From Streptomyces sp. NRRL S-646 (GTDB lineage: Bacteria; Actinomycetota; Actinomycetes; Streptomycetales; Streptomycetaceae), in NCBI RefSeq assembly GCF_000720765.1, contig NZ_JODC01000013.1, positions 310,001 through 374,000 on the forward strand: 64,000 nt of DNA, given 5' to 3'. The position numbers and the translations under genes are program-made. This document shows positions 43,798 through 53,187 of this stretch, one piece after another (the stretch's first letter is position 1; each line of letters opens with the position of its first letter). The notes under the pieces were generated by a model. It had not been told where the DNA came from. It worked only from the letters and a program-made list of their open reading frames with translations, and ran no database searches.

Positions 43798-45174
43798 ATG
43801 CCACGTGGACGTCACCGCCATTCCCCGCCCTTGCACAGACTGCTGCCACCGTCGGCGATCGCAGGCGTCTCTTTCGTCTGTGCCTTCGGTCCGTGGGTGT
43901 TCTCACAACAGGCCGTGCTCCGTGTGATAGCCGCGGCCGCCGCGGCGACGGCGGTCGTCGGTGCGGCCGTCATGCGCCGTTGGGACACCCAGGCCGGCAA
44001 GCAGGTCGCCGATCTCACGCGCGCGCGTGCGAGCGACGAGTGGCGGCACGAGGAGCGGGTCGCCGAGCTGGAGACCGACCTCGAGGAGTCGCGCGAGCTG
44101 CGCGCCAAGCTGGAGCAGCGGCTGCGCGCGAAGCGCGCCGAACTGGCGGGACTGCGCAACGAACACGCGGCGCTGCTGCGGCGGTACGCCACCGCCGAGA
44201 CCGAGCGTGCGAGCGCCCTGGAGGGCCGCCGCCTGCTCGAGATAGAGGCCGGGGCACCGGCCCGTGCGCTGCCGCCCGTGCCGGTGGCCGACGCGGCGGC
44301 TGCGGAGACGGATCCCCTGGTGGAGGAGACCGAGGCTGTGGCTGCCTCGGCGGACCTCTCCGAGGGCATCGCCGACGAGCCGGCGGCGCCGGCGATCTTC
44401 TCCCCGGAGGGCTCCAAGCTGTTCCTGCGGGCGAAGGTGGCACTGACGAAGTTCGACGAGGACGGTGACGGTTCTCCGAAGGACGACGGCGGCCCGGACG
44501 GTGAAGCGGACTCGCAGGACGCCGCTGGCGCCGAGGCCGAGGACGACACCGACCCCGAGGACGACGATTTCCCCAAGGGCGGCGGCTCCCCCAAGGGTGA
44601 CGAGCCTTCAAAGGACGTCCTGCCGAAGGGCGAGCCAGTGACGGTGAAGGCCGGTTCGGACCCGGCGGCAGCTCAGTCGACCGAGCCCGCCGCCGCCGAG
44701 CCCGCCGCCACCGCGACCGAGGTCGCCACCGGTGAGGCCGAGGCCGCGGCCCAGGAGGATGAGTCGCAGGGGCAGCCCCAGGCGGTCGACGGGCATGAGC
44801 GCGCGGCCGCCACCACTTTGGCCAGGCACGTCCCGGGCGCCCAGCCCGTGCAGCAGCCCGCCGGTCACTTCGTCGCACCGACCGCGGTGGCCGTCGTACC
44901 GGCCGCGCCCGTGCGGCGTCCGACGGTCGAGGGCGGATTCGACTTCTTCGGTACGAAGGCGGAGGGGGCGCAGGACGCCCTGCAGGCCGTGCAGAACGAG
45001 GACCTCGCCGATGTGGTCGGCCAGGAGGCGCTCGCCGTCCACAAGGCCGAGGCGGAGGCGGGGTTCAAGCCTGCCGACGAGGCGGCCTCCGGTGTCGGCC
45101 AGGTCATCGACCTGACGGCGCACGACGAGACCGAGCAGATCGACGTGCAGGGGCTGCGGAGCGCGGTTTCCTGA
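43798..45174 (+). CDS. Membrane-associated coiled-coil protein, acidic Ala/Glu/Asp-rich
   Basis: 458 residues, not assigned to a family. Residues about 20-60 hold two hydrophobic stretches (AIAGVSFVCAFGPWVFSQQ, LRVIAAAAAATAVVGAAV), followed by a long coiled coil (about 75-140, VAELETDLEESRELRAKLEQ, RLRAKRAELAGLRNEHAAL). The rest is acidic and low-complexity with Lys/Asp/Gly repeats (DFPKGGGSPKGDEPSKD), ending in a conserved-looking block (GGFDFFGTKAEGAQDALQAV). Streptomyces-type conserved protein by appearance; structural or cell-envelope role possible. Confidence 0.8.
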   Translation: MPRGRHRHSPPLHRLLPPSAIAGVSFVCAFGPWVFSQQAVLRVIAAAAAATAVVGAAVMRRWDTQAGKQVADLTRARASDEWRHEERVAELETDLEESRELRAKLEQRLRAKRAELAGLRNEHAALLRRYATAETERASALEGRRLLEIEAGAPARALPPVPVADAAAAETDPLVEETEAVAASADLSEGIADEPAAPAIFSPEGSKLFLRAKVALTKFDEDGDGSPKDDGGPDGEADSQDAAGAEAEDDTDPEDDDFPKGGGSPKGDEPSKDVLPKGEPVTVKAGSDPAAAQSTEPAAAEPAATATEVATGEAEAAAQEDESQGQPQAVDGHERAAATTLARHVPGAQPVQQPAGHFVAPTAVAVVPAAPVRRPTVEGGFDFFGTKAEGAQDALQAVQNEDLADVVGQEALAVHKAEAEAGFKPADEAASGVGQVIDLTAHDETEQIDVQGLRSAVS

Positions 45175-45193
45175 GACCTTCGGTCTCCTGACG

Positions 45194-45222
45194 GCCCCGG
45201 GCGGTTTCGGACGGCCCGGGGC
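45194..45222. terminator. Bidirectional terminator between convergent genes
   Basis: A 9-bp stem (GCCCCGGGC and GCCCGGGGC) with an 11-base loop, 20 bases after the coiled-coil gene and 80 bases before the end of the PH-domain gene. Further G/C-rich palindromes follow to 45290. Confidence 0.65.
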
Positions 45223-45302
45223 TCTCGCTTGCCCGGGATCCTCGCTTCCCGGGCTTCCGGATTCCCGGGCGCCGGCTTTCGCGGCGCCGCCGGGTCATCG
45301 CC

Positions 45303-46640
45303 CTACGGCGCCATCCACCGGTCCGGCAGCGCGTCCCGCCGTCCCGTCCGTGACCGCTCGGCCTGCCCCCGCAGCAGCTCCGCCGCCTCCTGGGCGTCCC
45401 TCAGCCGGGCCGTCACGGTCTTGTCGGCTCCCGTGTCCACATGTACGTCGGCGAGCCGCCACAGCCGCTTCCAGGGCCCCTGGACCAGCCGCACGCTCTG
45501 CACCTTCGCGTGCGGTACGAGCGCCAGGCTCCGACGCAGCAGGCCGTGCCGGGCCGCGAACACCGTGTCGGTGACGGCGATTTGCCGGCCCCGCCACCAC
45601 ATCGGCACACACCGCCCGGCCCGCCGAGGCGGCCGGGACAGCTCCTCGGCCGACGGCACGGTCACCCCGGGCAGCACGCGCGCGACGACCGACTCGGCGA
45701 CCGCCCGCGGAGCGACCGGCACCAGCACGGAGTTGGACGAACCGGCCACATCCAGCTCCACCCGCACCCAGCCGAGCCGCCGCCACAGCAGCGGCTCCAC
45801 GATCCGCACGGTCTGCACCCGGCCGGGTGGCACCGTCTCGTGCGTGCGGTCGAGGAGGCCGTGGTCGATGCGCAGCCCGTCCGGTGACTCGCCCACCGTC
45901 CAGTCGTACTCGCCGACGAACCGCCCCGCGCTGCTCGCGCCCGCCGCGCCCAGCAGCGGCACGCCGGTCGCGAGGACCGTCCACACGCTGTGGGTGGCCA
46001 GCCAGAGCACCGGCGGGACGACGAGCGCGGCCGCCAGGGAGCACCAGGTGGCGCCCGTCAGCAGGACGGAGATCGCGAGGTCGCGCGGCGGCGTGCGCAG
46101 CAGCTCGCGCACCGGCGCCTCGCCGACTTCGTGCGCCGTCTCGGGCGCGAACCCGGCGGCGCGTGCAAGCAGTTCGGCGCGGAGCGCACGCGCCTCGCGC
46201 TCCCCCAGGAAGGAGAGCTCGTCCTTCTTGTCCGTGCCGACGACGTCGAGTTTGAGCTTGGCGACGCCCGCCACGCGCGCGAGGAGCGGCTGGGTGATGT
46301 CGACGGCCTGGATGCGTTCCAGCCGGATGTGCGCGGTGCGCCGGAACAGCAGACCGGTCCGTATCCGCAGCTCGGTCTCGGTCACCGCGAAGTGCGTGAA
46401 CCACCAGGTCAAAAAGCCGTACAGGGAGGCGGCCGGGACCAGGACGGCGAGCGCTGCCAGGAGGGTGGTGGTCGTCAGCCTGGTCAGCTGCTGCTGCGCC
46501 TGGTCGGGATCGTGCATGGCCCACCCGATGACCACGGCCACCGGCGCCCAGGCCCGCCTCAGGGGCGTCACGGGGTGCAGCCGCCGCTCGGTGACGGGTT
46601 CCTTCGCGGCTACGGCGTCGTCGACGCCCGGCGCGGTCAC
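45303..46640 (-). CDS. PH-domain membrane protein, YdbT-like
   Basis: 445 residues with about four hydrophobic helices and repeated bacterial PH (DUF304/bPH_2) domains: [80 protein letters not shown] and [20 protein letters not shown] each begin a repeat. Homologous to B. subtilis YdbT, involved in resistance to membrane-active antibiotics. The start overlaps the stop of the YdbS-like gene (GTGA). Confidence 0.88.
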   Translation of the reverse strand: MTAPGVDDAVAAKEPVTERRLHPVTPLRRAWAPVAVVIGWAMHDPDQAQQQLTRLTTTTLLAALAVLVPAASLYGFLTWWFTHFAVTETELRIRTGLLFRRTAHIRLERIQAVDITQPLLARVAGVAKLKLDVVGTDKKDELSFLGEREARALRAELLARAAGFAPETAHEVGEAPVRELLRTPPRDLAISVLLTGATWCSLAAALVVPPVLWLATHSVWTVLATGVPLLGAAGASSAGRFVGEYDWTVGESPDGLRIDHGLLDRTHETVPPGRVQTVRIVEPLLWRRLGWVRVELDVAGSSNSVLVPVAPRAVAESVVARVLPGVTVPSAEELSRPPRRAGRCVPMWWRGRQIAVTDTVFAARHGLLRRSLALVPHAKVQSVRLVQGPWKRLWRLADVHVDTGADKTVTARLRDAQEAAELLRGQAERSRTGRRDALPDRWMAP

Positions 46641-47149
46641 AGACCCGCCGATCGGGCCTCGCCGAGCTCGGTGAGCCGGTCGCGCAGCCGCTCCGCCTCG
46701 GCCGGGTCCAGGCCCGGGATGGTCGCGTCGGTCGCCGCGGCCGCCGTGTGCAGCTGCACGCTGGCGAGCCCGAAGTGCCGCTCGACGGGCCCCGAGGTCA
46801 CCTCGACCAGCTGCATCCGCCCGTACGGCACGACGGTCTCCTCACGCCACAGCACACCCCGGCTGATCAGCAGGTCGTCGGCCCGCTCGGCGTACCGCCA
46901 GGAGCGCCAGTTGCGGCCGAGCAGCACCCAGCCCCAGGCCGCCAGTGCGAGCGGCAGCAGTGCGAAGGCCGCCCAGACGGGCCCGGCGAACAGCCCGAGC
47001 AGCAGACCCAGGGCGAGGGCCAGCAGCCCCAGCCACACCACCAGCAGCAGCCGGCGCATCCGCAGCAGACCGGGCGGCAGCCCGATCCACACCGGTTCCG
47101 CCGACTCGTCCCCCGTCGTCCCCGTGCTCTGCGGGCTCCCCGTCTCCAT
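46637..47149 (-). CDS. PH-domain membrane protein, YdbS-like
   Basis: 170 residues, two N-terminal helices ([38 protein letters not shown]) followed by one PH domain ([40 protein letters not shown]). Together with the downstream YdbT-like protein it should form the membrane pair known from Bacillus. Start ATG 47149. Its promoter faces that of nuoD2; only 31 bases separate the two start codons. Confidence 0.88.
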   Translation of the reverse strand: METGSPQSTGTTGDESAEPVWIGLPPGLLRMRRLLLVVWLGLLALALGLLLGLFAGPVWAAFALLPLALAAWGWVLLGRNWRSWRYAERADDLLISRGVLWREETVVPYGRMQLVEVTSGPVERHFGLASVQLHTAAAATDATIPGLDPAEAERLRDRLTELGEARSAGL

Positions 47150-47180
47150 AGGGCCAGCGTACGTAGGAGAGACTGGGTCC

Positions 47181-48332
47181 ATGACTCCTACGACGGAGAC
47201 CATGGTCGGTATCGGCGGCGCCGCGGAGAGCACCGACATGGTGCTCAACATCGGACCGCAGCACCCGTCCACGCACGGCGTGCTGCGGCTGCGTCTGGTG
47301 CTGGACGGCGAGCGCATCGTGCACGCGGAGCCGGTCATCGGGTACATGCACCGCGGCGCGGAGAAGCTCTTCGAGGCGCGCGACTACCGCCAGATCATCA
47401 TGCTCGCCAACCGCCACGACTGGCTGTCGGCCTTCTCGAACGAGCTCGGTGTGGTCCTCGCGGTGGAGCGGATGCTCGGCATGGAGGTGCCGACGCGCGC
47501 GGTGTGGACGCGCACGCTGCTCGCCGAGCTCAACAGGGTGCTCAACCATCTGATGTTCCTGGGCTCGTACCCGCTGGAACTCGGCGGCATCACCCCGGTC
47601 TTCTACGCCTTCCGGGAGCGCGAGGTCCTCCAGAACGTCATGGAGGAGGTCTCCGGCGGCCGCATGCACTACATGTTCAACCGCGTCGGCGGCCTCAAGG
47701 AGGACCTGCCGGCGGGCTGGGCGGCACGCGCGCGTGCCGCCGTCGCCTCCGTGCGCTCGCGCATGGACGTGTACGAAGACCTGGTGCTCGGCAACGAGAT
47801 CTTCCGGGGGCGCACGCGCGGCGTGGGCGCGCTGGCGCCCGAGACCGTGCACGCCTACGGCGTGAGCGGGCCGATCGCGCGCGCCTCGGGCGTCGATTTC
47901 GACCTGCGCCGCGACGAGCCGTATCTCGCGTACGGCGAGCTGCAGGACACCCTGAAGGTCGTCACCCGGCAGGAGGGCGACTGTCTCGCCCGCTTCGAGG
48001 TGCTCCTGGAGCAGACCCATGTCGCCCTCGACCTCGCCGACGCCTGCCTCGACCGGCTCGCCGAGCTGCCGCCGGGGCCGATCAACCAGCGGCTCCCCAA
48101 GGTCCTGAAGGCGCCCGAGGGGCACACGTACGCGTGGACCGAGAACCCGCTCGGGATCAACGGCTACTACCTCGTCAGCAAGGGCGAGAAGACCCCGTAC
48201 CGGCTGAAGCTGCGCTCGGCCTCGTACAACAACATCCAGGCGCTCGTGGAACTCCTGCCGGGAACGCTGGTCGCGGACATGGTGGCGATCCTGGGGTCGC
48301 TGTTCTTCGTGGTCGGGGACATCGACAAGTAG
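47181..48332 (+). CDS. Orphan NuoD-like complex I 49-kDa subunit homologue
   Basis: 383 residues, the NuoD length. [16 protein letters not shown], then [40 protein letters not shown] and [20 protein letters not shown] are NuoD hallmarks. There are no CxxC nickel ligands, so it is not a hydrogenase. No other nuo gene is present, so it is an orphan paralogue. Two His of GPQHPSTHG (His28, His32), which line the quinone pocket in complex I, are kept, but the conserved Tyr of the RMDY/RLDY motif is Trp here (NRHDWLSAF). His57-Arg58 of MHRGAEKL matches the arginine methylated in eukaryotic NDUFS2. AGGAG precedes the ATG. Convergent with a MidA-type methyltransferase. Confidence 0.9.
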   Translation: MTPTTETMVGIGGAAESTDMVLNIGPQHPSTHGVLRLRLVLDGERIVHAEPVIGYMHRGAEKLFEARDYRQIIMLANRHDWLSAFSNELGVVLAVERMLGMEVPTRAVWTRTLLAELNRVLNHLMFLGSYPLELGGITPVFYAFREREVLQNVMEEVSGGRMHYMFNRVGGLKEDLPAGWAARARAAVASVRSRMDVYEDLVLGNEIFRGRTRGVGALAPETVHAYGVSGPIARASGVDFDLRRDEPYLAYGELQDTLKVVTRQEGDCLARFEVLLEQTHVALDLADACLDRLAELPPGPINQRLPKVLKAPEGHTYAWTENPLGINGYYLVSKGEKTPYRLKLRSASYNNIQALVELLPGTLVADMVAILGSLFFVVGDIDK

Positions 48333-48358
48333 CGGGCCGGGCAGCCGTGGCTGCGCGG

Positions 48359-49372
48359 TCAGCCGAGGAGTGCGTCCGGAATTCCCACCGGCTGCAGCAG
48401 CCAGCCGAAGTCGCCGAGGCCGCCCGGTGCGGTGAGTTCGGCGGCTTCACCGGCGCTCGCGAGGGCTCGTACGTATGCGGCGGGCTGGGTGGACGCGAGT
48501 GAAAGCGGGGGGCGTGCGCCTGCGATGCCCAGGGCGCGCAAGGCATCGCGCTGCGGCAGGAGGCGCGGGCTGGAGAATGCCCGCGCCGTGCCGTGCGCCG
48601 CGCACGCGTCCAGGGCGACATGTGCCGTGATGTCGCACGACCCGTCCGGCACGGGCGCCGTCTCGCGCCCGGCGCGGAAGCCGGTGAGGGTGCCGAACGG
48701 GGGGCGCGCATCCAGGGTGTGCGCGTAGTCGACGGCGACCGCGAGCCCCCGGTCGAGTGAGGAGACCGCGGCCGCCCAGGCCTCGTCCCGGGGGAGCCCG
48801 ATCTCGGCCCGCAGCCCCTCCTCGGCCGGCAGCGGCCACCACCGGGCGAGCCACTCCGCTTCCGCACCGCCGACCGGTTCCCCGAGCCGTTCGGTCCCGT
48901 CCTGCCGGACGAGCACCCGCCGCGGTACGCCCGCCGAGTCCACCTCGGCGACGTCCAGCGGCACGTTGTCCAGCCACTCGTTGGCGAACAGCAGCCCGGT
49001 GACCTGCTGTGGCGGCTCGGTGAGCCACTCGATCCGGTCGTCGAGGCCCGCCGGGCGATCGGCGATCTCGACGGCGTACGCACGCGTGCGTGCCGCCACC
49101 TCGGCGGGCAGTGCGGTCAGCACGCCGCCGACCAGCTCACCCCGGCCCGCCGCCATGTCGACGAAGGCCAGCGCGCCGGGCCGGTCCAGAGCCTCGTCGA
49201 CCCTGCACAGCAGCCGGGCCACGGCCTCGGCGAACAGGGGGGACGCGTGCACGGACGTACGGAAGTGGCCGGCCGGACCCTCCGGCCTGCGATAGAAGCC
49301 GCCCGGCCCGTACAGCGCGGCCTCGGCCGCCGCCCGCCAGCCCTGCCACCGGCCCGATGTCACTTCCGTCAC
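48359..49372 (-). CDS. MidA/NDUFAF7-type SAM-dependent methyltransferase
   Basis: 337 residues. The N-terminus ([35 protein letters not shown]) matches MidA. The SAM-binding loop is [16 protein letters not shown], with [19 protein letters not shown] as the NE-x-x-D block and [20 protein letters not shown] as the later DYG-like motif. The closest known function is human NDUFAF7, which symmetrically dimethylates Arg85 of NDUFS2 (the NuoD homologue) during complex I assembly. Here it converges with the orphan nuoD gene, 26 bases between stops. Substrate is inferred from the neighbour. Confidence 0.85.
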   Translation of the reverse strand: MTEVTSGRWQGWRAAAEAALYGPGGFYRRPEGPAGHFRTSVHASPLFAEAVARLLCRVDEALDRPGALAFVDMAAGRGELVGGVLTALPAEVAARTRAYAVEIADRPAGLDDRIEWLTEPPQQVTGLLFANEWLDNVPLDVAEVDSAGVPRRVLVRQDGTERLGEPVGGAEAEWLARWWPLPAEEGLRAEIGLPRDEAWAAAVSSLDRGLAVAVDYAHTLDARPPFGTLTGFRAGRETAPVPDGSCDITAHVALDACAAHGTARAFSSPRLLPQRDALRALGIAGARPPLSLASTQPAAYVRALASAGEAAELTAPGGLGDFGWLLQPVGIPDALLG

Positions 49373-49490
49373 CGGGACAGGCTAAGCGCGCAGGAGAGGG
49401 GGGCCTCCACCTTGGGGAGTATGTGCGCCGGGCGCGGATCGGTCCTCCGGTTGACCCCTGCACGCATCTGGCTTCCCTACGCTGGGTTAC

Positions 49491-50690
49491 GTGCAGCGCC
49501 TCTATGACTTCCTCCGCAGACACCCGACAGGGGTCGACACCTTCTGGGCCGTCTTCCTGTTCGGGATCTCGCTGCTGAGCGGAACCGCCAGTTCGGCGGT
49601 CCGGGGCACCGACTCCCCGGCGCTGATCGTTCCGATCGCGTTTCTGCTGTGCCTGGTGATCGCGCTGCGCCGGCGCATGCCGGAGAAGATGCTGCTGCTG
49701 ACGATCGGGCTCGGCGTGGCGCAGCTGGTGCTGAACGTCCAGACGATGGCCGCCGACTTCGCCATGCTGGTGATCGTCTACACAGTGGCCGCGACATCTC
49801 CCCGATGGGCCTCCTGGCTCGCGCTGGCCGTGGGGCTGTGTGCGGCGCCGATGGCGCAGATGCGCTGGCCGCTGGACGGGAGCGCCCTGGGCAATGCCGC
49901 GAAGGCGGTCTTCCTGACCGTGCCTTTCGCGCTCGCCTGGGTGCTCGGGGACTCCATCCGCACCCGCCGCGCCTACTTCGCGCAGCTGGAGGAGCGCGCC
50001 GCCCGGCTGGAGAAGGAGCGGGAGGCGCAGTCCAAGGTCGCGGTCGCGGCCGAACGCGCCCGGATCGCCCGCGAGTTGCACGACGTCGTCGCGCACAACG
50101 TGTCGGTGATGGTGGTGCAGGCCGACGGCGCCGCCTATGTCCTGGACGCCGCGCCCGACCAGGCCAAGAAGGCCCTGGAGACCATCTCCTCCACCGGCCG
50201 CCAGGCCCTCGCCGAGATGCGCCGCCTGCTTGGCGTGCTGCGCACCGGCGAGCACCAGGAGGTCGGCGAGTACGTTCCGCAGCCCGACGTCGACCAGATC
50301 GACGAGCTGATCGAGCAGTGCCGCACCTCCGGCCTGCCCGTCGACTTCAAGGTCGAGGGCACCCCGCGCCCGCTGCCCAGCGGCGTCGAGCTCACCGCGT
50401 ACCGCATCGTGCAGGAGGCGCTGACCAACACGCGCAAGCACGGCGGGCCGAACGCGGGCGCCAGCGTGCGGCTGGTCTACTTCGACGACGGCCTCGGCCT
50501 GCTCGTCGAGGACGACGGCAAGGGCGCCCCGCACGAGCTGTATGAGGAGGGCGGCGCCGACGGACAGGGCCACGGCCTGATCGGCATGCGCGAACGGGTC
50601 GGTATGGTCGGCGGCACCCTGGACGCGGGGCCGCGCCCCGGCGGCGGATTCCGGATCAGTGCGCTGCTCCCGCTGAAACCCGCACACTGA
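49491..50690 (+). CDS. NarL-class sensor histidine kinase
   Basis: 399 residues. Six or so transmembrane helices fill the first 160 residues, then HisKA_3 with ERARIARELHDVVAHNVSVM (phospho-His) and an HATPase domain with YRIVQEALTNTRKHGG, LVEDDGKGAP and GQGHGLIGMRERVGMVGG. No separate sensor domain is visible; the membrane helices probably sense. The GTG start has no good ribosome site, and TACGCT seven bases before it could be a -10 for leaderless mRNA. Partner regulator follows after 97 bases. Confidence 0.9.
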   Translation: MQRLYDFLRRHPTGVDTFWAVFLFGISLLSGTASSAVRGTDSPALIVPIAFLLCLVIALRRRMPEKMLLLTIGLGVAQLVLNVQTMAADFAMLVIVYTVAATSPRWASWLALAVGLCAAPMAQMRWPLDGSALGNAAKAVFLTVPFALAWVLGDSIRTRRAYFAQLEERAARLEKEREAQSKVAVAAERARIARELHDVVAHNVSVMVVQADGAAYVLDAAPDQAKKALETISSTGRQALAEMRRLLGVLRTGEHQEVGEYVPQPDVDQIDELIEQCRTSGLPVDFKVEGTPRPLPSGVELTAYRIVQEALTNTRKHGGPNAGASVRLVYFDDGLGLLVEDDGKGAPHELYEEGGADGQGHGLIGMRERVGMVGGTLDAGPRPGGGFRISALLPLKPAH

Positions 50691-50787
50691 CGCCTACGTA
50701 CGTCCCGCGTTGACACCTGTCACGATCCGCAGACAGCAACCCCGCAAACGGAAACCGCCGCAACGGAAGAGAACGGAAGAGGTCCCG

Positions 50788-51459
50788 ATGACGATCCGCG
50801 TGATGCTCGTCGACGACCAGGTGCTGCTGCGCACCGGGTTCCGGATGGTGCTCGCCGCCCAGCCGGACATGGAGGTCGTCGCGGAGGCGGGGGACGGCGT
50901 CGAGGCCCTCCAGGTGCTGCGCTCGACCGCCGTCGACGTGGTGCTCATGGACGTCCGCATGCCGAAGCTGGACGGCGTGGAGACCACCCGCCGCATCTGC
51001 TCGGAGCCCGAGCCGCCGAAGGTGCTGATCCTGACCACCTTCGACCTCGACGAGTACGCCTTCTCGGGGCTGAAGGCGGGCGCCTCCGGCTTCATGCTCA
51101 AGGACGTGCCGCCGGGCGAACTCCTGACCGCCATCCGCTCCGTGCACAGCGGCGACGCGGTGGTTGCCCCGTCGACCACGCGCCGTCTGCTCGACCGGTT
51201 CGCGCCGATGCTGCCGAGCGTCGGGAAGGAGCCCCGGCACAAGGAGCTGGAGCGGCTCACCGAACGCGAGCGCGAGGTCATGATCCTGGTCGCGCAGGGC
51301 CTGTCCAACGGCGAGATCGCGGCCCGGCTGGTGCTGTCCGAGGCGACCGTGAAGACCCATGTGGGCCGCATCCTGACCAAGTTGGGGCTCCGGGACCGGG
51401 TGCAGGTGGTGGTCCTGGCGTACGAGACGGGTCTGGTGCGCGCGGGCGGGCACGGCTGA
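50788..51459 (+). CDS. NarL/FixJ-family response regulator
   Basis: 223 residues. Receiver domain with VMLVDDQVLLRTG (acidic pocket), VVLMDVRMPKLDGVE (phospho-Asp near residue 53) and GFMLKDVPPGELL (Lys switch). LuxR-type HTH: RLTEREREVMILVAQGLSNG, then EIAARLVLSEATVKTHVGRI. Partner of the adjacent sensor kinase. ATG 50788 with GGAAGAGG upstream. Targets unknown; the 3' end is 18 bases from a MITE-like element. Confidence 0.92.
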   Translation: MTIRVMLVDDQVLLRTGFRMVLAAQPDMEVVAEAGDGVEALQVLRSTAVDVVLMDVRMPKLDGVETTRRICSEPEPPKVLILTTFDLDEYAFSGLKAGASGFMLKDVPPGELLTAIRSVHSGDAVVAPSTTRRLLDRFAPMLPSVGKEPRHKELERLTEREREVMILVAQGLSNGEIAARLVLSEATVKTHVGRILTKLGLRDRVQVVVLAYETGLVRAGGHG

Positions 51460-51476
51460 CGGCCCGTACGGGCCCC

Positions 51477-51689
51477 AGGGCCTCTCGTTTGGATCAGCTC
51501 GGCGTCGCGGGGTCTGGCACGGACTCCCCCACTGCCTTAAGGGCGTGGGGGGACGCCCAGCGGCGTTGTCGTCGGTTGCCGACTCCCCCACTCTCGGCTT
51601 CGCTCGAGCGGGGGGACCCCCATGACCCCGCTCGGGGCGGCTTCAAGGCACCGTTCCCTACAGCCGACCTGATCCAAACGACAGGCCCT
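51477..51689. mobile_element. MITE-like element, 213 bp, with inverted ends
   Basis: The first 21 bases (starting AGGGCCTCTCGTTTGGATCA) and the last 21 are inverted copies with one mismatch. The inside has no gene but carries copy 3 of the 41-bp palindrome. No clear target duplication is seen. The right end overlaps the stop codon of the ArsR gene (TAG at 51688-51690), so insertion may have set that gene's end. Confidence 0.7.
51583..51623. repeat. 41-bp palindromic dispersed repeat, copy 3
   Basis: Begins CTCCCCCACTCTCGGCTTCG and ends CGGGGGGACCCCCAT. Identical over 41 bases to the inverted copy at 31041-31081. It is inside the 213-bp MITE-like element. Confidence 0.85.
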
Positions 51690-52791
51690 AGCGGAGTATC
51701 CCTTCCAGGAAGTCGCTGCCGAGCCGGGCCACCACCGCTATGTCCAGCTGGTGCTGGACGTACCGGCCGCGGCGGCGCGTGGTGACCAGGCCCGCCTTCT
51801 TCAGGACGCTCAGGTGCCGGGATATCTCCGGGGCCGTCATGCCCTGCGTCTGCGCCAGCTCGCTCGTGGTGTAGGCGCTGCGGGCCAGATAGCGGCAGAT
51901 GCGCATCCGGACGGGGTGGGACAGGGCCGTCATGCGCAGGGCCAGCTGCTCGACGGAGGGCGGAGCGGCGAGTTCGGGGGAGCCGACCGGGTAGTGCAGC
52001 ACCGGCTGCCAGCCGTGCCGGTACAGGACGGACAGGTGGGGCCAGCCGAAGCTGGTCGGTACGAGGAGGAGGCCGCCGTCCAGCGTGGCCGTACGGCCGA
52101 CGCTCAGTTTGTCGACCGTGATCCGTTCGGCCGCCACGTCCAGCGTGATCACCGGGGACACCGCGGCCAGCGCTTCCGCCAGGCCCTTGCGGCGCAGGAG
52201 GTCGGTCTTGTGGCGGGCGTCCGCCGTGAGCTGGTGGCGCAGCCGGGACCAGGCCTCCGCGAAGAACGCCTCGTCGCAGTCCTGGAGGAACTGGCGCAGC
52301 CAGCCCCGGATCCTGGGCGGATCGGTCAGCAGCAGCTCGCTGAACCGCACCTGCCCCGGCCCCCGCGCGGCGGCCAGCTCCAGGGCGCGTCGGCGCAGCC
52401 CGGCGTCGACGAGGGGGCTCGGCCCGTCGCCGTAGGGCATCGCGCAGCTGAACTCCAGGGCCGCGTCCACGAACTGCTCGTCCGTCAGCTTGTCCAGCAG
52501 GTCCAGCTCCTCGGCGAGCGTGGCCCCGGGGAGTGCGGCGCCGCCCGGGATGCCCGCGTACGGCAGGAACAGGTCCGAGAACGTCGTCCGCCACAGGAAG
52601 TCGGCCTCGCACATCCGGTCGGCGAGGTGGGAGTCGAGCCGGGCCGTCACCCCCGTCACCCAGCCCTGCAGGCCGGGATGGTGCCCCGGCTCGGACAGCG
52701 CGTGCAGCGCCATGCCGAGCTCGGCCAGGGGTGAGGGGACGACGGCGACCCTCTCCGGCCGCAGCCCCGTGATGTCGATGTGCACGCTCAT
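51688..52791 (-). CDS. ArsR-family regulator with DUF5937-type N-terminus
   Basis: 367 residues. A long N-terminal domain (SPLAELGMALHALSEPGHHP, GWVTGVTARLDSHLADRM, LLDKLTDEQFVDAALEFSC) precedes an ArsR-type winged helix at about 275-345 (LALRMTALSHPVRMRICRYL, TTSELAQTQGMTAPEISRHL, LSVLKKAGLVTTRRRGRYV). No metal-binding Cys cluster is seen in the HTH, so it may sense something other than metals. Start ATG 52791 with GAGG just upstream. The stop lies in the end of the MITE. Confidence 0.85.
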   Translation of the reverse strand: MSVHIDITGLRPERVAVVPSPLAELGMALHALSEPGHHPGLQGWVTGVTARLDSHLADRMCEADFLWRTTFSDLFLPYAGIPGGAALPGATLAEELDLLDKLTDEQFVDAALEFSCAMPYGDGPSPLVDAGLRRRALELAAARGPGQVRFSELLLTDPPRIRGWLRQFLQDCDEAFFAEAWSRLRHQLTADARHKTDLLRRKGLAEALAAVSPVITLDVAAERITVDKLSVGRTATLDGGLLLVPTSFGWPHLSVLYRHGWQPVLHYPVGSPELAAPPSVEQLALRMTALSHPVRMRICRYLARSAYTTSELAQTQGMTAPEISRHLSVLKKAGLVTTRRRGRYVQHQLDIAVVARLGSDFLEGILR

Positions 52792-52949
52792 GACCTCATG
52801 GTGCACCCCGCCACTGACAACGCCGGCGCCGATTGACGGCGGCCGTCAATCGACGCGACTTCACGGCCGATGCGGCGCAGCCTGGGAGCACCGGGGCAGC
52901 CGCGGAGCCCACGAATTCCCGTCTCCACGTCCCGCGAAGGCGAACAGAC

Positions 52950-53165
52950 ATGAGCATCACGCAGCAGTACCTCCTCGACACCTACCGGGCCCGGAAGCTG
53001 GGCGAGCCGGACCCGCCCGCGCCCGGGGCCGAGGACTGGCAGGTCGTCCGTGAGGTGCGCGACCACCGGCAGTTCCGTGCGGTCGTCGCCGGGCGTCCGG
53101 CCCACGGGCGGATACGGCAGGCCCTGGGCCGGTGGCTGCATCTGCGACGGCGCTCTACTTGCTGA
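52950..53165 (+). CDS. Small conserved-looking protein
   Basis: 71 residues: MSITQQYLLDTYRARKLGEP, then DPPAPGAEDWQVVREVRDHR and QFRAVVAGRPAHGRIRQALG. Pro/Ala-rich centre and basic C-terminus, no membrane segment. I recall similar short proteins next to ArsR genes in Streptomyces but know no function. It is divergent from the ArsR gene across 158 bases, so that regulator may control it. ATG 52950 with GAAGG about nine bases upstream. Confidence 0.6.
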   Translation: MSITQQYLLDTYRARKLGEPDPPAPGAEDWQVVREVRDHRQFRAVVAGRPAHGRIRQALGRWLHLRRRSTC

Positions 53166-53187
53166 AGTCCCCCGCCGTAAGGCCCGC

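Noticed and set aside
43798..45174. Start at 43723 for the coiled-coil protein
   Set aside because: The extra 25 residues are Cys-rich without features; the ATG at 43798 leads directly into the conserved-looking basic start.
47181..48332. Nickel-iron hydrogenase large subunit
   Set aside because: The two CxxC nickel motifs are absent and NuoD-specific blocks are present.
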